Shown here: in pieces, positions 51,858-61,326 of the stretch
Position numbering within the stretch: position 1 is the first letter of the stretch
Layout of the letters: every line of letters starts with the position of its first letter
NCBI GenBank assembly: GCA_913030835.1
Contig: CAJWDP010000001.1
Span: 62,001 to 126,000, forward strand
DNA length: 64,000 nt
Source of the DNA: an uncultured Flavobacteriales bacterium
Lineage (GTDB): Bacteria > Bacteroidota > Bacteroidia > Flavobacteriales_D > Parvicellaceae
Direction: 5' to 3'
Notes under the pieces: model-generated
The model's input: only the letters and a program-made list of their open reading frames with translations
Databases searched by the model: none
What the model was told of the DNA's origin: nothing
Program-made: the position numbers and the translations under genes

Positions 51858-54617
51858 TTAAAATTCCCCATAATACTCTTCTTCCGCTCCCTGTATTTCC
51901 TTTTCGTAATCAAAGTCTTCATTCTTGTATTGCCTGTATTGATTGCAATCCAGCTGAATCCCCAATTGCCCTGTAGGCTTCTCAAAATCAGCAGTGGAAA
52001 TGTTAAGGGTTGAGTCGGCATACACCTTGTTCATATAGTAACCCCAAATAGGTAGCGCCATGTTTGTTCCCATCCCGAGCTGTAAGCTTCTGAATCGAAC
52101 AGACCGATCTTCCCCGCCTACCCAGACTCCTGCGACAAGGTCGGGCGTAATGCCCATGAACCAACCATCCGACTGGTTTTGTGTTGTTCCTGTTTTTCCT
52201 GCAATCGGATACTTTAGCCCTGCATACGGCCTTCTTTTTTTACTCCCCCTGATTCGAATTGCTGTGCCTGCTGTTTCGTCTTTGTAAGGGTGCCTTACTC
52301 CCGCCGTTACCCCTTTCATCATGTTTAACACAGCATATGCCACGTCAGGCTGAATAGCCTCATTGATCTCGGGTACAGCCTGATACAGAATAGTGCCATT
52401 TTTGTCTTCTATTCTGGAGATAAAAATGGGTCTTATGTAGTTCCCCTTGTTTGCAAAAGCGCTCGTTGCCCCCACCATTTCGTAGATTGAAAGATCAAAA
52501 ACTCCTAATGCCATGGAGGGAACGGGAATTAAAGAGGCCGTGTCCAATCCAAGACCTCCCACAAAATTCAGTACTTTTTCAGGATACTGGATCTGTTTCA
52601 TGACTCCCGCTGTAATGTTGTTCATTGAACCGGCCAACGCATAGTTGATAGGCGTTGGAAGTCCGTCGTATCCCATCCCTGAATTACTTGGGCACCATGG
52701 TTCCATTCTATGCCTGTCGTAAGGCACATCGATACAGTATTCGATGTTCAAGAATTCTTGACATGGCTCGATAACCCGGTTCTGGATAGCTGTTGCATAG
52801 ACAAATGGTTTAAATGTGGAGCCCACCTGCCTCTTTCCTTTCTTTACCATATCGTATTTGAAATGGCGATAGTGAGGCCCTCCAACCCATGCCTTAATAA
52901 AGCCTGTTTTCGGGTCCATAGACATTAGTCCTGCTCTTAAAAAGCTTTTGTAATACCTAATCGAGTCCATTGGCGACAGCACAGTGTCTTTTTCAAACTT
53001 ATTTGACTTCCAATCGAATACTTTCATCGGTCGCGGGGTATTCATAATCAGATCGACTTCATCAGCTGATCTAATGCGCGACTCATGCCCACAATGGAAG
53101 CAACTCACATATGGCTTCCCGTCTTTTTCAAACTGACGAAGATATCTTTTCGGGCGTTCACAGTTCATGCAAATCGAACCTGTCAATTGTTTATAGTGCA
53201 TCGAGCGTCGTTTCGCTTGCTGCATAATCGTATCAATCTGGCCCTTCCTCAAGTCATCAGAAAACGGAGGCCTTTTCCATTTTGCATTGTTCTTAAAAAA
53301 CTGATCCTGTAGCTCGGCTTTCAGGTGTTCCTTTACTGCCCATTCTGCATATTCCTGATGCCTCGAATCAATAGTGGTAAATATCTTGAGGCCGTCAGCA
53401 TACAGATCGTAGGGCTCACCGTTGGGTTTCGCGTATATGAATTTTCGCAATTCGACTTTTACCATTCCCTCTACGTCGAGAATTCTTAGCTTGAAGAATT
53501 CAGCAGACCGGATGGTGTCCGTCATCAACGTAATGGATTGAAAGTTTTTTGTTTCGATTGCATTTCGTAAATCAAAATAGATGGGCTCCCCGTCTTCGCG
53601 GTAGTGCCAGTTGTAATCGAGATATGCTTCGTTCTTTTCAACTAAACCAAGCGTGTCCATAATCCAGAGGTGATGGCGAGATTGTCTGAAAAGCGTGGAG
53701 ACCTCATCTCGAAGTGATTCTCTAAAATATGCTCCTATTCCCTCCTGATGATCCACCTTGGTGTAGTTGAGGCCAAGGGGAAGGTCCTTAGTTTCATTGT
53801 ATGTGGCGCTATCAATGTAGCCGTTCTTAACCATCTGACCTAACACAACCATCCTTCTATGTTTGACTGTATCCGGCCTTCTTAATGGATTGAACAAGCT
53901 TGGATTCTTTGCCATGCCCACCAGCATTGCAGCTTCATGTAGCATAAGGGAATCCGGTGTTGAATTAAAGTACACTCTTGACGCAGATCGAATTCCGATC
54001 GCATTGTTCAGGAATTCAATCGTATTGAAGTAGCTTGTGATGATCTCATCTTTAGAATAGCTTCTTTCCAGTTTTGAAGCCACTATCCACTCCCAAAATT
54101 TACGTTTCGCAAATTCAATTTTACTCCCCTCCTCTATCCCGCTAGGTCTTGGGAATAGTTGTTTTGCCAATTGCTGAGAGATTGTGCTTCCTCCCCCCTT
54201 GTTTTTATCTCCAGATAACATCCCTTTTATTACTCTGGCAGTTGCTCTAAAATCTACTCCGCTGTGCTCTCTGAATCGCTCGTCCTCTGTAGCGATCAAT
54301 GCGTTGATTAGGTAGGGAGAGAGCTCGTGAAATTTCGTTGTTGTTCGATTTTTCCTGAAATACCTCCCCATTTCAACATTGTCGGAGGTGTAGATCGTCG
54401 AAGCCAATAAGCTCTTGGAGTTTTCCAGCTGTTCAAAAGAAGGGATGTTTGAACTGGAAACCCAAATCATAAGTATCAATCCATACGTGGGTGAAAGCAA
54501 ACCGAGCCAAAGCAGAATGACAACGAGCCGTTTCTTTCTCTTTGAAAGTTTTCGCTTCTTGGGTTTTGCAACTGGGTCATCCTGATTCTCCCTTACCACT
54601 GTTGATTGATCTTCCAT
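51858..54617 (-). CDS. Class A penicillin-binding protein with inserted Cys4 zinc ribbon
   Basis: 919 residues. Cytoplasmic basic head, membrane helix (about 30-53), GT51 glycosyltransferase domain (about 70-240; catalytic E111 in TEDERFREHSG, GGGSTISQQ) and transpeptidase domain (S600 in GSTFK, GSMNN, KTGTTQNQSDGW). Extra features against the neighbour: about 90 residues between the two domains (about 310-400) and, in the transpeptidase, CMNC (483-486) with CFHCGH (506-511), a zinc-ribbon-like pair. The gene sits between a second PBP and scoA. A -7 box TACTTTTG (54638-54631, minus) is 14 bases upstream. Confidence 0.92.
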   Translation of the reverse strand: MEDQSTVVRENQDDPVAKPKKRKLSKRKKRLVVILLWLGLLSPTYGLILMIWVSSSNIPSFEQLENSKSLLASTIYTSDNVEMGRYFRKNRTTTKFHELSPYLINALIATEDERFREHSGVDFRATARVIKGMLSGDKNKGGGSTISQQLAKQLFPRPSGIEEGSKIEFAKRKFWEWIVASKLERSYSKDEIITSYFNTIEFLNNAIGIRSASRVYFNSTPDSLMLHEAAMLVGMAKNPSLFNPLRRPDTVKHRRMVVLGQMVKNGYIDSATYNETKDLPLGLNYTKVDHQEGIGAYFRESLRDEVSTLFRQSRHHLWIMDTLGLVEKNEAYLDYNWHYREDGEPIYFDLRNAIETKNFQSITLMTDTIRSAEFFKLRILDVEGMVKVELRKFIYAKPNGEPYDLYADGLKIFTTIDSRHQEYAEWAVKEHLKAELQDQFFKNNAKWKRPPFSDDLRKGQIDTIMQQAKRRSMHYKQLTGSICMNCERPKRYLRQFEKDGKPYVSCFHCGHESRIRSADEVDLIMNTPRPMKVFDWKSNKFEKDTVLSPMDSIRYYKSFLRAGLMSMDPKTGFIKAWVGGPHYRHFKYDMVKKGKRQVGSTFKPFVYATAIQNRVIEPCQEFLNIEYCIDVPYDRHRMEPWCPSNSGMGYDGLPTPINYALAGSMNNITAGVMKQIQYPEKVLNFVGGLGLDTASLIPVPSMALGVFDLSIYEMVGATSAFANKGNYIRPIFISRIEDKNGTILYQAVPEINEAIQPDVAYAVLNMMKGVTAGVRHPYKDETAGTAIRIRGSKKRRPYAGLKYPIAGKTGTTQNQSDGWFMGITPDLVAGVWVGGEDRSVRFRSLQLGMGTNMALPIWGYYMNKVYADSTLNISTADFEKPTGQLGIQLDCNQYRQYKNEDFDYEKEIQGAEEEYYGEF

Positions 54618-54630
54618 CTTCTTGTGCCTT

Positions 54631-54638
54631 CAAAAGTA
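54631..54638 (-). promoter_or_regulatory. -7 box of the zinc-ribbon PBP gene
   Basis: Minus strand TACTTTTG matches TAnnTTTG, 13 bases before ATG 54617. It suggests the second PBP gene can be transcribed apart from the first. The same surrounding sequence, TCAAAAGTAAC, recurs at the holB start. Confidence 0.4.
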
Positions 54639-54670
54639 ACAAAATATGCGCTTTAATTCCATGGTGTACT

Positions 54671-57001
54671 CTACCAGCTTGGCTCTATTGTTTCGCATTC
54701 AACAACCGTTGGTAAGTCGGGGGCCGGGGGCGTAAAATCCCCTTTTGAAATCTTTATGTCCTTATCCGAGTACACCGCTTTCATGTAATAGCCCCATATG
54801 GGTAAGGCCATTCTGGCTCCTTGACCAAGTGTGTTGGATTTAAAGTGTATTATTCTGTCGTCATTTCCCACCCATATTCCTGAAACAAGGTCTGGGGTAT
54901 GGCCCACGAACCAGCCATCAGAGGCGTTCTGTGTAGTGCCCGTTTTACCGGCGATCGGATTGCTGAATCCGCCATAATTTGGTTCCCACCTCAGCCTTCT
55001 TGCTGTTCCCCCTTCCTTTCCGTTGTATGGGTTAACAACGCCTAGTGCTCCTTTCATCATTTTAAGCACTTCAAAGGCCGACTTTGGGGATAATATTTCA
55101 ACTTTTTTTGGTTGCGCATCATACAAAACCCGTCCATTCCTGTCTTCAATTCTCAATATCATAATCGGCTGATTGTACACCCCTTTATTTGAAAAAATAC
55201 AGTGTGCCGCAGTAACTTCCAATGGAGACAGGTCACATACCCCAAGGCCAAGGGCTGGAACCGGTTGGAATGAGTTGTTTGCCAGGTCCATCTTATCAAA
55301 TAGGTCCACAACCCATTTATTATTTCCACCACTCTCCTTAATTATCTTCGCCGTTATCGGATTCTTGGAGGCTGCAAGGGCGTAATGCACCGGCATTGGC
55401 AAGCCATCAAAGCCCGAACCTTTCGGACACCACTGGCGAATTTCTGAGCCATAATCCAGGTCTAAACAATACTCAATATTCGGAAAGGTAGTACAGCTTG
55501 TAATCAGACCATGCTCTACAGCCGCTCCGTAGACAAAAGGCTTAATGGTTGACCCAACTTGACGTTTTGCATTTGCCACGTAGTCGTATTTGAAGTTTCT
55601 ATAGTCCGGTCCGCCAACCCAAGCCTTGATAAACCCGGTGTTCGGGTTCATCGACACCAGGCCTACTTTTAAAATCTTCTTGTAATGGTACAGACTGTCC
55701 AACGGAGACATTACGACCGATTTCATTCGATTTGGGCTGGACCAGTCGAAGACTTCCATTTTGACTTTTTGCTTAAATGAAGCTTTTATTTCAACATCCG
55801 TTTTCCCTTGTTGTTTCAGGACTTTATATCTGCGACTGTTTTTCATTGCGCGAGCAATGTCGTCGTCCCTTTGCTGTCGGGTCGTTTCAGATCCATAGGG
55901 CGAGTGCTTTTTTGTGGCATTGTCTTTCTCAAACTCCTTTTGCAGAAAATCTCCCAAGTACTTTTCCACAGCATTTTCCGCATGTACCTGCATATCATAA
56001 TTCACTGTGGTGTAGATCTTCAGTCCATCCCTAAAAATATTGTAGGGATTTCCTTCCTGCGTCAAAACTTTTTCATCTTCTAGAATCTGTTGCACTTGGT
56101 TTTTAATATGCGCCCTGAAATAAGGGGCTACCCCTGTATTCTGGGTTTCGGGCTTGAAGTCCAGCTGAATGGAATCCGCTTTTAACTTTTTGTATTCATC
56201 ATCATTAATGTATCCGTTTTTCTTCATCTGATTCAGCACGGTATTTCTTCTATTCAAAGCATTTTTTGGGTTGATCCTTGGGTTATAGATAATTGGGTTT
56301 TTTGCCATTCCCACCAAAGTCGCTGCCTCATTAACTGATAGCTCTTTTGGTTTTTTGTTGAAATAGATCCTAGCTGCTGATTTAATTCCAACTGCATTGT
56401 GAACAAAATCGAACTGATTGAGATACATAGCGATGATCTCCTTCTTTGTGTATCGACGTTCGATCCTGGCTGAAATAACCCATTCTGCCAGCTTCTCATT
56501 GACTCGTGCCCACTTATTTCTTGATGGCATTTCATGAAACATCATCTTTGCCAGCTGCTGGGTTATTGTTGACCCGCCACCTTTGTTCTGGCCAACCACC
56601 TGTCCTGCGATCGCCCGGATCAAGCCCCATCCATCTACCCCGGAATGATCGAAATAGCGCTCATCTTCCGTAGCGACAAGGGCATTCACCAAATGCTCGG
56701 ACAATTCATGATATGCGACGTTGCTCCTATTGTCAATGAAAAAAGTGCCTAATATTTTCTCGTCTTCGGCAAAAACGGTTGAAGCTTGATTGCTGACCGG
56801 ATTTTCAAGGAGGGCATAGTCTGGGATCTCTTCCTCCGGAATTGAAAGCATCAGCACCCCAAGCAAAATGAGGGGAGAAAAAATAACCAACCAAGTTGCG
56901 ATTAGTATCCGTTTTTGTCCCTTTCTGCTGAGCCCGGTTTTCTTCTGCTGAGCTTTTGTCTTTCTCGCTTTGGATGATGGATTGTTCCGTTTCTTCGCCA
57001 T
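54671..57001 (-). CDS. Class A penicillin-binding protein (bifunctional peptidoglycan synthase)
   Basis: 776 residues. Membrane helix (about 31-53), GT51 domain (about 65-245; E112 in TEDERYFDHSG, GGGSTITQQ) and transpeptidase domain (S484-K487 in GSTIK, ASKNPIT, KTGTTQNASDGW). It polymerises and crosslinks peptidoglycan. It lacks the zinc ribbon and the long interdomain insert of its neighbour, so the pair are diverged paralogues. It starts 24 bases after a long hairpin. Confidence 0.94.
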   Translation of the reverse strand: MAKKRNNPSSKARKTKAQQKKTGLSRKGQKRILIATWLVIFSPLILLGVLMLSIPEEEIPDYALLENPVSNQASTVFAEDEKILGTFFIDNRSNVAYHELSEHLVNALVATEDERYFDHSGVDGWGLIRAIAGQVVGQNKGGGSTITQQLAKMMFHEMPSRNKWARVNEKLAEWVISARIERRYTKKEIIAMYLNQFDFVHNAVGIKSAARIYFNKKPKELSVNEAATLVGMAKNPIIYNPRINPKNALNRRNTVLNQMKKNGYINDDEYKKLKADSIQLDFKPETQNTGVAPYFRAHIKNQVQQILEDEKVLTQEGNPYNIFRDGLKIYTTVNYDMQVHAENAVEKYLGDFLQKEFEKDNATKKHSPYGSETTRQQRDDDIARAMKNSRRYKVLKQQGKTDVEIKASFKQKVKMEVFDWSSPNRMKSVVMSPLDSLYHYKKILKVGLVSMNPNTGFIKAWVGGPDYRNFKYDYVANAKRQVGSTIKPFVYGAAVEHGLITSCTTFPNIEYCLDLDYGSEIRQWCPKGSGFDGLPMPVHYALAASKNPITAKIIKESGGNNKWVVDLFDKMDLANNSFQPVPALGLGVCDLSPLEVTAAHCIFSNKGVYNQPIMILRIEDRNGRVLYDAQPKKVEILSPKSAFEVLKMMKGALGVVNPYNGKEGGTARRLRWEPNYGGFSNPIAGKTGTTQNASDGWFVGHTPDLVSGIWVGNDDRIIHFKSNTLGQGARMALPIWGYYMKAVYSDKDIKISKGDFTPPAPDLPTVVECETIEPSW

Positions 57002-57025
57002 TCATTACGAATGTACGAACAAAGG

Positions 57026-57070
57026 CCCGTCTCGGTATAACCAATTCTATTGATTATAAACCGAGGCGGG
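57026..57070 (-). terminator. Long hairpin between gldH and the PBP operon
   Basis: CCCGTCTCGGT (57026-57036) pairs with ACCGAGGCGGG (57060-57070) with one G-T pair, and ATAACCAAT (57037-57045) pairs with ATTGATTAT (57049-57057) with one mismatch, closed by TCT. On the minus strand it is followed by CCTTTGTTCG. It follows gldH and precedes the PBP start by 24 bases, so it could be a terminator or an attenuator. Confidence 0.55.
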
Positions 57071-57141
57071 TTAATTGAATCGCCTTTTTTATTATTTGCT
57101 AAACTCTTAGTAAGTGCAGAGTTACATCTGCGCCACTCAAA

Positions 57142-57657
57142 TTATTCCACTGACTCCTGGATTTTAAATCCGATGTCCGAAATGTCCTCAAGGACTTCTG
57201 TTCTCATGGCTTGTTCAAATGATGCCCGATACTTGCCTTTTCTCGGGAATCTGGTTTTTGTCTTGAACAGAAAGCTTCCATCTCTTATTGCTCCTGACCC
57301 TTTTCCAAGCCATCTGCCGTTTGCATCCTGAAGAATGAATTCTAATGTGTCTATTTCCACCAACCCATCGGGCAACTCAAATTTTGAAAAGACCCAAAGG
57401 TTCTTCCACTCGTAAGATCTAGAGTGCCGTATGTTAAAATAGAGGTTATAGCGTTGTATCGTATCGTTTATTTCAAATTCAAAAAAGGGAGTGTTTCCCC
57501 TCATCCATTGGCTCTTTGGTATAGGAAGATATTCATCATAATATGGTCTATTCCCCATACAAGCGAGTAGCAGCGCGCCAGCTAAAAGTGTGGTTGCCCA
57601 AATTTGAATCTTATTCCCTTTTCTTTTTGCGATCCCGATTTCGTTTTTTTCTGGCAT
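57142..57657 (-). CDS. gldH: Gliding motility lipoprotein GldH
   Basis: 171 residues from ATG 57657. The N-terminus has a positively charged stretch and a lipoprotein signal (IWATTLLAGALLLAC, lipobox LLAC). The mature part has the GldH family features YYDEYLPIP, FEFEINDTIQRYNLYFNIRHSRSYEWKNLWVF in parts and a C-terminal beta-rich region. GldH is needed for flavobacterial gliding and T9SS-dependent motility. The start overlaps the end of ricT by 47 bases in another frame. Confidence 0.9.
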   Translation of the reverse strand: MPEKNEIGIAKRKGNKIQIWATTLLAGALLLACMGNRPYYDEYLPIPKSQWMRGNTPFFEFEINDTIQRYNLYFNIRHSRSYEWKNLWVFSKFELPDGLVEIDTLEFILQDANGRWLGKGSGAIRDGSFLFKTKTRFPRKGKYRASFEQAMRTEVLEDISDIGFKIQESVE

Positions 57658-58816
57658 GAGTCGAATTTTCTTTGGCTTTAGTTGTTGATTTCCTTGATTT
57701 CTTGGGTCTTTTTTTCTTGAACGTATTGTCAAATCGAGTAAGCTCATCTTGTCCAACTACATTTTCATAGCTAGGCTCCTTTTGTGGTTCAACGCGAACG
57801 AATTTCTCCAGATCTTCGGGCTTTTTACCTGCTTTGTTCATGGCAATAATTTCCTTTACCCTATCCAGTTCAAGCTGAACGATTTTACCCCCGAAATCAT
57901 CTTTCAGCCAATACCACATTAACCGCTTAAAAATATCCGTCTTCTGATGCACTGCATCTCCTTTTTTTGTCTTTAGCCTTATGCTCGTACTTGGAAAGTC
58001 CTTATACGATTCCATGTACATGTCCAGCTCATAATTCAGGCAACACTTTAGTTTGCCACATTGCCCGGCAAGCTTCTGCGGATTCAAAGCAAGCTGTTGA
58101 TATCGAGCGGAAGAGGTCGCTACCGTTCTAAAATCTGTAAGCCACGTAGAGCAGCACAGCTCCCGTCCACAAGATCCGATTCCGCCAAGACGAGCGGACT
58201 CTTGCCTTGCGCCAATCTGGCGCATTTCAATCCGAATTTTAAACTTGTCGGCCATTAATCGAATCAGTTCTCTGAAGTCCACGCGGCTATCCGCGGTATA
58301 ATAAAATATGGCTTTGGAGCCATCCCCCTGAAATTCAACGTCCGATATTTTCATTTCCAGCCCGAGTGAGATTGCCATTTTTCTTGCCTCATGCATACTT
58401 TCATCTTCAAGGCTCCTTGACTTCCTCCACTTCTCGATATCTTGTTCAGTAGCTTTTCGTATGATCTTCGGTAGGTTGTGCTTTTTTTTGTTGGCCTTCT
58501 TTTTGTTTAATTGCATCAGCACCAGTTCACCGGTTAATGATACCAGTCCAACATCATAACCAGGAACAGAAGACACAACAATTGCATCTCCCGAATGAAT
58601 GCTTAAATTACCCGTGTTCCGGTAAAAGGATTTCCGCCCATTTTTGAACCGCACCTCTACAATATCCGAATAGGCCTTTCCCCCGGGCATTTCCATGTTG
58701 GCCAGCCAATTAAAAACCTCTAATTTATTGCAGCCACCCGTTGAACAGGTTCCGTTGTTTTTGCATCCATTTGGAGTGCCGCCATTACTATTTTTAGCGC
58801 AAGTCTGACAACTCAT
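57611..58816 (-). CDS. ricT: PSP1-domain protein RicT-like
   Basis: 401 residues from ATG 58816 (a longer start at 58840 is less family-like). It opens with a Cys-rich segment (MSCQTCAKNSNGG, GCKNNGTCSTGGCNKL) and continues with a PSP1 domain ending in CGRELCCSTWL and CGKLKCCLNYE. The C-terminus is lysine-rich. RicT-type proteins act with other Ric proteins on mRNA processing in Firmicutes. In Bacteroidota this gene is regularly next to gldH and holB, as here. Confidence 0.85.
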   Translation of the reverse strand: MSCQTCAKNSNGGTPNGCKNNGTCSTGGCNKLEVFNWLANMEMPGGKAYSDIVEVRFKNGRKSFYRNTGNLSIHSGDAIVVSSVPGYDVGLVSLTGELVLMQLNKKKANKKKHNLPKIIRKATEQDIEKWRKSRSLEDESMHEARKMAISLGLEMKISDVEFQGDGSKAIFYYTADSRVDFRELIRLMADKFKIRIEMRQIGARQESARLGGIGSCGRELCCSTWLTDFRTVATSSARYQQLALNPQKLAGQCGKLKCCLNYELDMYMESYKDFPSTSIRLKTKKGDAVHQKTDIFKRLMWYWLKDDFGGKIVQLELDRVKEIIAMNKAGKKPEDLEKFVRVEPQKEPSYENVVGQDELTRFDNTFKKKRPKKSRKSTTKAKENSTHARKKRNRDRKKKRE

Positions 58817-58933
58817 TCTCCGTTTGCTTTGTTCGCGCATTTCTTTCTATAGCGCTCCGGTAAAGATAAATTAATTGATGAAAAATGAAGTCTAATAATC
58901 GTGACTTCTATAAAACGAAAATAATTGCCTCGC

Positions 58934-60058
58934 TTATTGCTTTCTCAACAGTCTGATTATTTTAATTGACAAGTCCGTAAACAAAATTTTAGGGTTTGCG
59001 TTGCGCTCAATGTGATAGTGAGCATCATTAAATTCTTTTGTTAACTGCATCACATTCTTATTGTTTACAAACTTCGAAAAGTTGTTCATAAACTCCCTCT
59101 CTTCCCCATGCAATTTCACCATTTCCATGTCAGTATAATTTCCTAAAATGCATTGTCTAATCATTTTCAAACAATACTGCAAAAACTGCTTCTGTTGCTC
59201 TCTTCCAATCCCGGAAATCGTCTCTGCCCAATTGAAGGTTTCAACTACCTTTTTTTGGTACGAAAGTCTCATCCAGGTCTGGAAATGATTAAAGTAATAC
59301 TGGTGGTGATTTTCAGAGATCATTTGTCGGCGCGTTTTTAGGTAGGAACCCTCGCTCTCTACGACTAACGATTTTGCCCTCTCACTGTCCAAGCCTTCAC
59401 AACCCACCAAATACTCCATTAAATCTGCGTCCATTATACGTTTGACCTGCACCAATTGAGTTCTTGACGTGATTGTTTTTAAGAGCCTGTCTTGTTGGTT
59501 CGTCGTGAGTATGATGACGGTTTTATCGGGCGGTTCTTCGATTAGCTTAAGCAGCTTATTTGCCGCCGTTGCATTCATCAGCTCAGCATGCCAGACAATC
59601 AAAACCTTAACCCCTCCCTCAAATGATTTTAGAGAAAGCTTTGTACTGATTTCTAGTGCCTCTTTTTCAGGTATGATCGGCTGACTATTTCCTATGGCGC
59701 ATTTTTCGTTCCAATCCTGCAGGTCAAAGTAAGGTGTCTCTGAAAGCTGCTCTCTCCACTCGCTGATGTATGTTTTAGCCAATTCATTTTTCTTTGAAAT
59801 CAGCTTAAAGGGAAACGAGAAATGCAAATCCGGGTGGTTGAATGCGGTTATGTTTTTACAAGATCTGCATTCTCCACACGAATCCTGACCTTGCTTATTC
59901 TCACAAAATAAGTACTGGGCATAGGCGATCGCCAAAGGCAACACTCCCGAACCGTCTTCACCTACAAAGAGCTGGGCATGAGGAACTCTACCTTCATCAA
60001 TATTGGTTGCTAACCTTTCTTTAAGCTTACTATGTCCCGGTATATTTGTAAAACGCAT
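58934..60058 (-). CDS. holB: DNA polymerase III subunit delta'
   Basis: 374-residue clamp-loader subunit. N-terminal AAA+-like domain with HAQLFVGEDGSG (P-loop position degenerate, as usual in delta'), a zinc-finger (CENKQGQDSCGECRSC in parts) and the sensor-like region LLKLIEEPPDKTVIILTT in parts; C-terminal helical domain. It starts ten bases after a -7 box. Confidence 0.92.
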   Translation of the reverse strand: MRFTNIPGHSKLKERLATNIDEGRVPHAQLFVGEDGSGVLPLAIAYAQYLFCENKQGQDSCGECRSCKNITAFNHPDLHFSFPFKLISKKNELAKTYISEWREQLSETPYFDLQDWNEKCAIGNSQPIIPEKEALEISTKLSLKSFEGGVKVLIVWHAELMNATAANKLLKLIEEPPDKTVIILTTNQQDRLLKTITSRTQLVQVKRIMDADLMEYLVGCEGLDSERAKSLVVESEGSYLKTRRQMISENHHQYYFNHFQTWMRLSYQKKVVETFNWAETISGIGREQQKQFLQYCLKMIRQCILGNYTDMEMVKLHGEEREFMNNFSKFVNNKNVMQLTKEFNDAHYHIERNANPKILFTDLSIKIIRLLRKQ

Positions 60059-60068
60059 TTATTCCTTT

Positions 60069-60076
60069 CAAAAGTA
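60069..60076 (-). promoter_or_regulatory. -7 box of holB-ricT-gldH
   Basis: Minus strand TACTTTTG matches TAnnTTTG and ends ten bases before the holB ATG (60058). It lies back to back with the pgk promoter. Confidence 0.45.
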
Positions 60077-60119
60077 ACGATTATTCTTCCCTTAGTTTCA
60101 GATTGAATTTGAATAAAAT

Positions 60120-60127
60120 TAAATTTG
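60120..60127 (+). promoter_or_regulatory. -7 box of pgk, four bases from the start codon
   Basis: TAAATTTG followed by CCGC and the pgk ATG (60132). The -33 candidate is TTTC at 60096-60099 (20-base spacer). As at gpsA, this predicts transcription starting at or next to the ATG. Confidence 0.5.
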
Positions 60128-60131
60128 CCGC

Positions 60132-61325
60132 ATGGCAAAAATAGACCTGTACAATTTTGCGAACCGAAGAGCATTGGTCCGCGTTGATTTTAATGTTCCT
60201 TTGGACAAATCCACGTTTGAAATAACGGATGACACCCGAATTAGGGCGGCGATCCCTACCATTCATAAGATTCTATCGGATGGCGGATCTGCTATTTTAA
60301 TGTCGCATTGCGGCAGACCAAAAAATGGTCCTGATGATCGGTTTTCATTGCGGCATATCGTATCCAGGGTTGAAGAATTATTGGGTACAAAAGTGCATTT
60401 TTCAGATCAGCTCTTCTCAGAAAGTGCGTATGACAAATCCTCTAATTTGCCCCAGGGAGAAGTCTTATTGCTAGAGAATTTGAGGTTCGATCCCCGCGAA
60501 AAAGCAGGGGACACGGGATTCGCAAAACAGCTGGCAAAACATGGAGATGTATATGTGAATGATGCTTTCGGAACAGCTCACAGAGCCCATACATCTACAG
60601 CTACCATAGCTAAAGAATTCCCTACAGATAAAATGTTTGGCTATTTAATTGAAAAAGAAATAGAAAGTGTGTCCCGATTGATGAATAGCGGGCAGCGACC
60701 AATAACGGCCATCGTAGGGGGGGCTAAGGTTTCATCAAAGATCAAGATTCTAACGAACCTGCTGACCTCCGTTGATGCTTTGATAATAGGGGGTGGAATG
60801 TCGTACACATTTGCAAAAGCTCTTGGAGGAAGCGTTGGGGATTCTTTGGTCGAGGACGATTACCTAGAAACAGCATTAGAGATTGTGAATAAGGCGAAAC
60901 AGCTGGGTGTTGAAATACTAATCCCTAAAGATAGTCTTGTCGCTGACTCTTTTTCAGAAGATGCACAAACACAGGTAGTTGAAACCAACGCAATCGAATC
61001 CGGCTGGATGGGCTTAGATGTAGGCCCTGTCACGATTGACGAGTTTCACAAAACCATTGTTGGCTCGAAAACGATATTGTGGAATGGTCCTCTTGGGGTT
61101 TTTGAAATGCCAAAATTTGCTGCGGGAACAAAAGCGATGGCTGAATCTATAGCCGAAGCAACAGACAATGGCACGTTTTCTTTGGTTGGAGGCGGGGATT
61201 CTGTTGCTGCAGTAAATCAATTTGGATTCGCACATAAAATGAGTCATGTATCAACTGGTGGAGGAGCAATGTTGGAGTTTCTTGAGGGTAAAGAGCTCCC
61301 TGGATTGAAAGCAATAACAGGATAG
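60132..61325 (+). CDS. pgk: Phosphoglycerate kinase
   Basis: 397-residue glycolytic enzyme transferring phosphate from 1,3-bisphosphoglycerate to ADP. Family signature VRVDFNVPLD (18-27), the substrate-basic patch SHCGRP, ENLRFDPREKAGD, GGAKVSSKI and the C-terminal GGGDSVAAV nucleotide loop are present. Start ATG 60132 matches the usual family N-terminus. The next gene starts one base after its stop. Confidence 0.97.
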   Translation: MAKIDLYNFANRRALVRVDFNVPLDKSTFEITDDTRIRAAIPTIHKILSDGGSAILMSHCGRPKNGPDDRFSLRHIVSRVEELLGTKVHFSDQLFSESAYDKSSNLPQGEVLLLENLRFDPREKAGDTGFAKQLAKHGDVYVNDAFGTAHRAHTSTATIAKEFPTDKMFGYLIEKEIESVSRLMNSGQRPITAIVGGAKVSSKIKILTNLLTSVDALIIGGGMSYTFAKALGGSVGDSLVEDDYLETALEIVNKAKQLGVEILIPKDSLVADSFSEDAQTQVVETNAIESGWMGLDVGPVTIDEFHKTIVGSKTILWNGPLGVFEMPKFAAGTKAMAESIAEATDNGTFSLVGGGDSVAAVNQFGFAHKMSHVSTGGGAMLEFLEGKELPGLKAITG

Positions 61326-61326
61326 A

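Noticed and set aside
52322-52330. TGTTTAACA, a perfect match to the crt operator box
   Set aside because: It is a single copy inside the coding sequence of a penicillin-binding protein, with no phased partners and no promoter next to it.
54617-54671. Idea that the two PBP genes are a recent duplication
   Set aside because: Motifs are shared but the interdomain region, the zinc ribbon and most loops differ greatly, so they are old paralogues.
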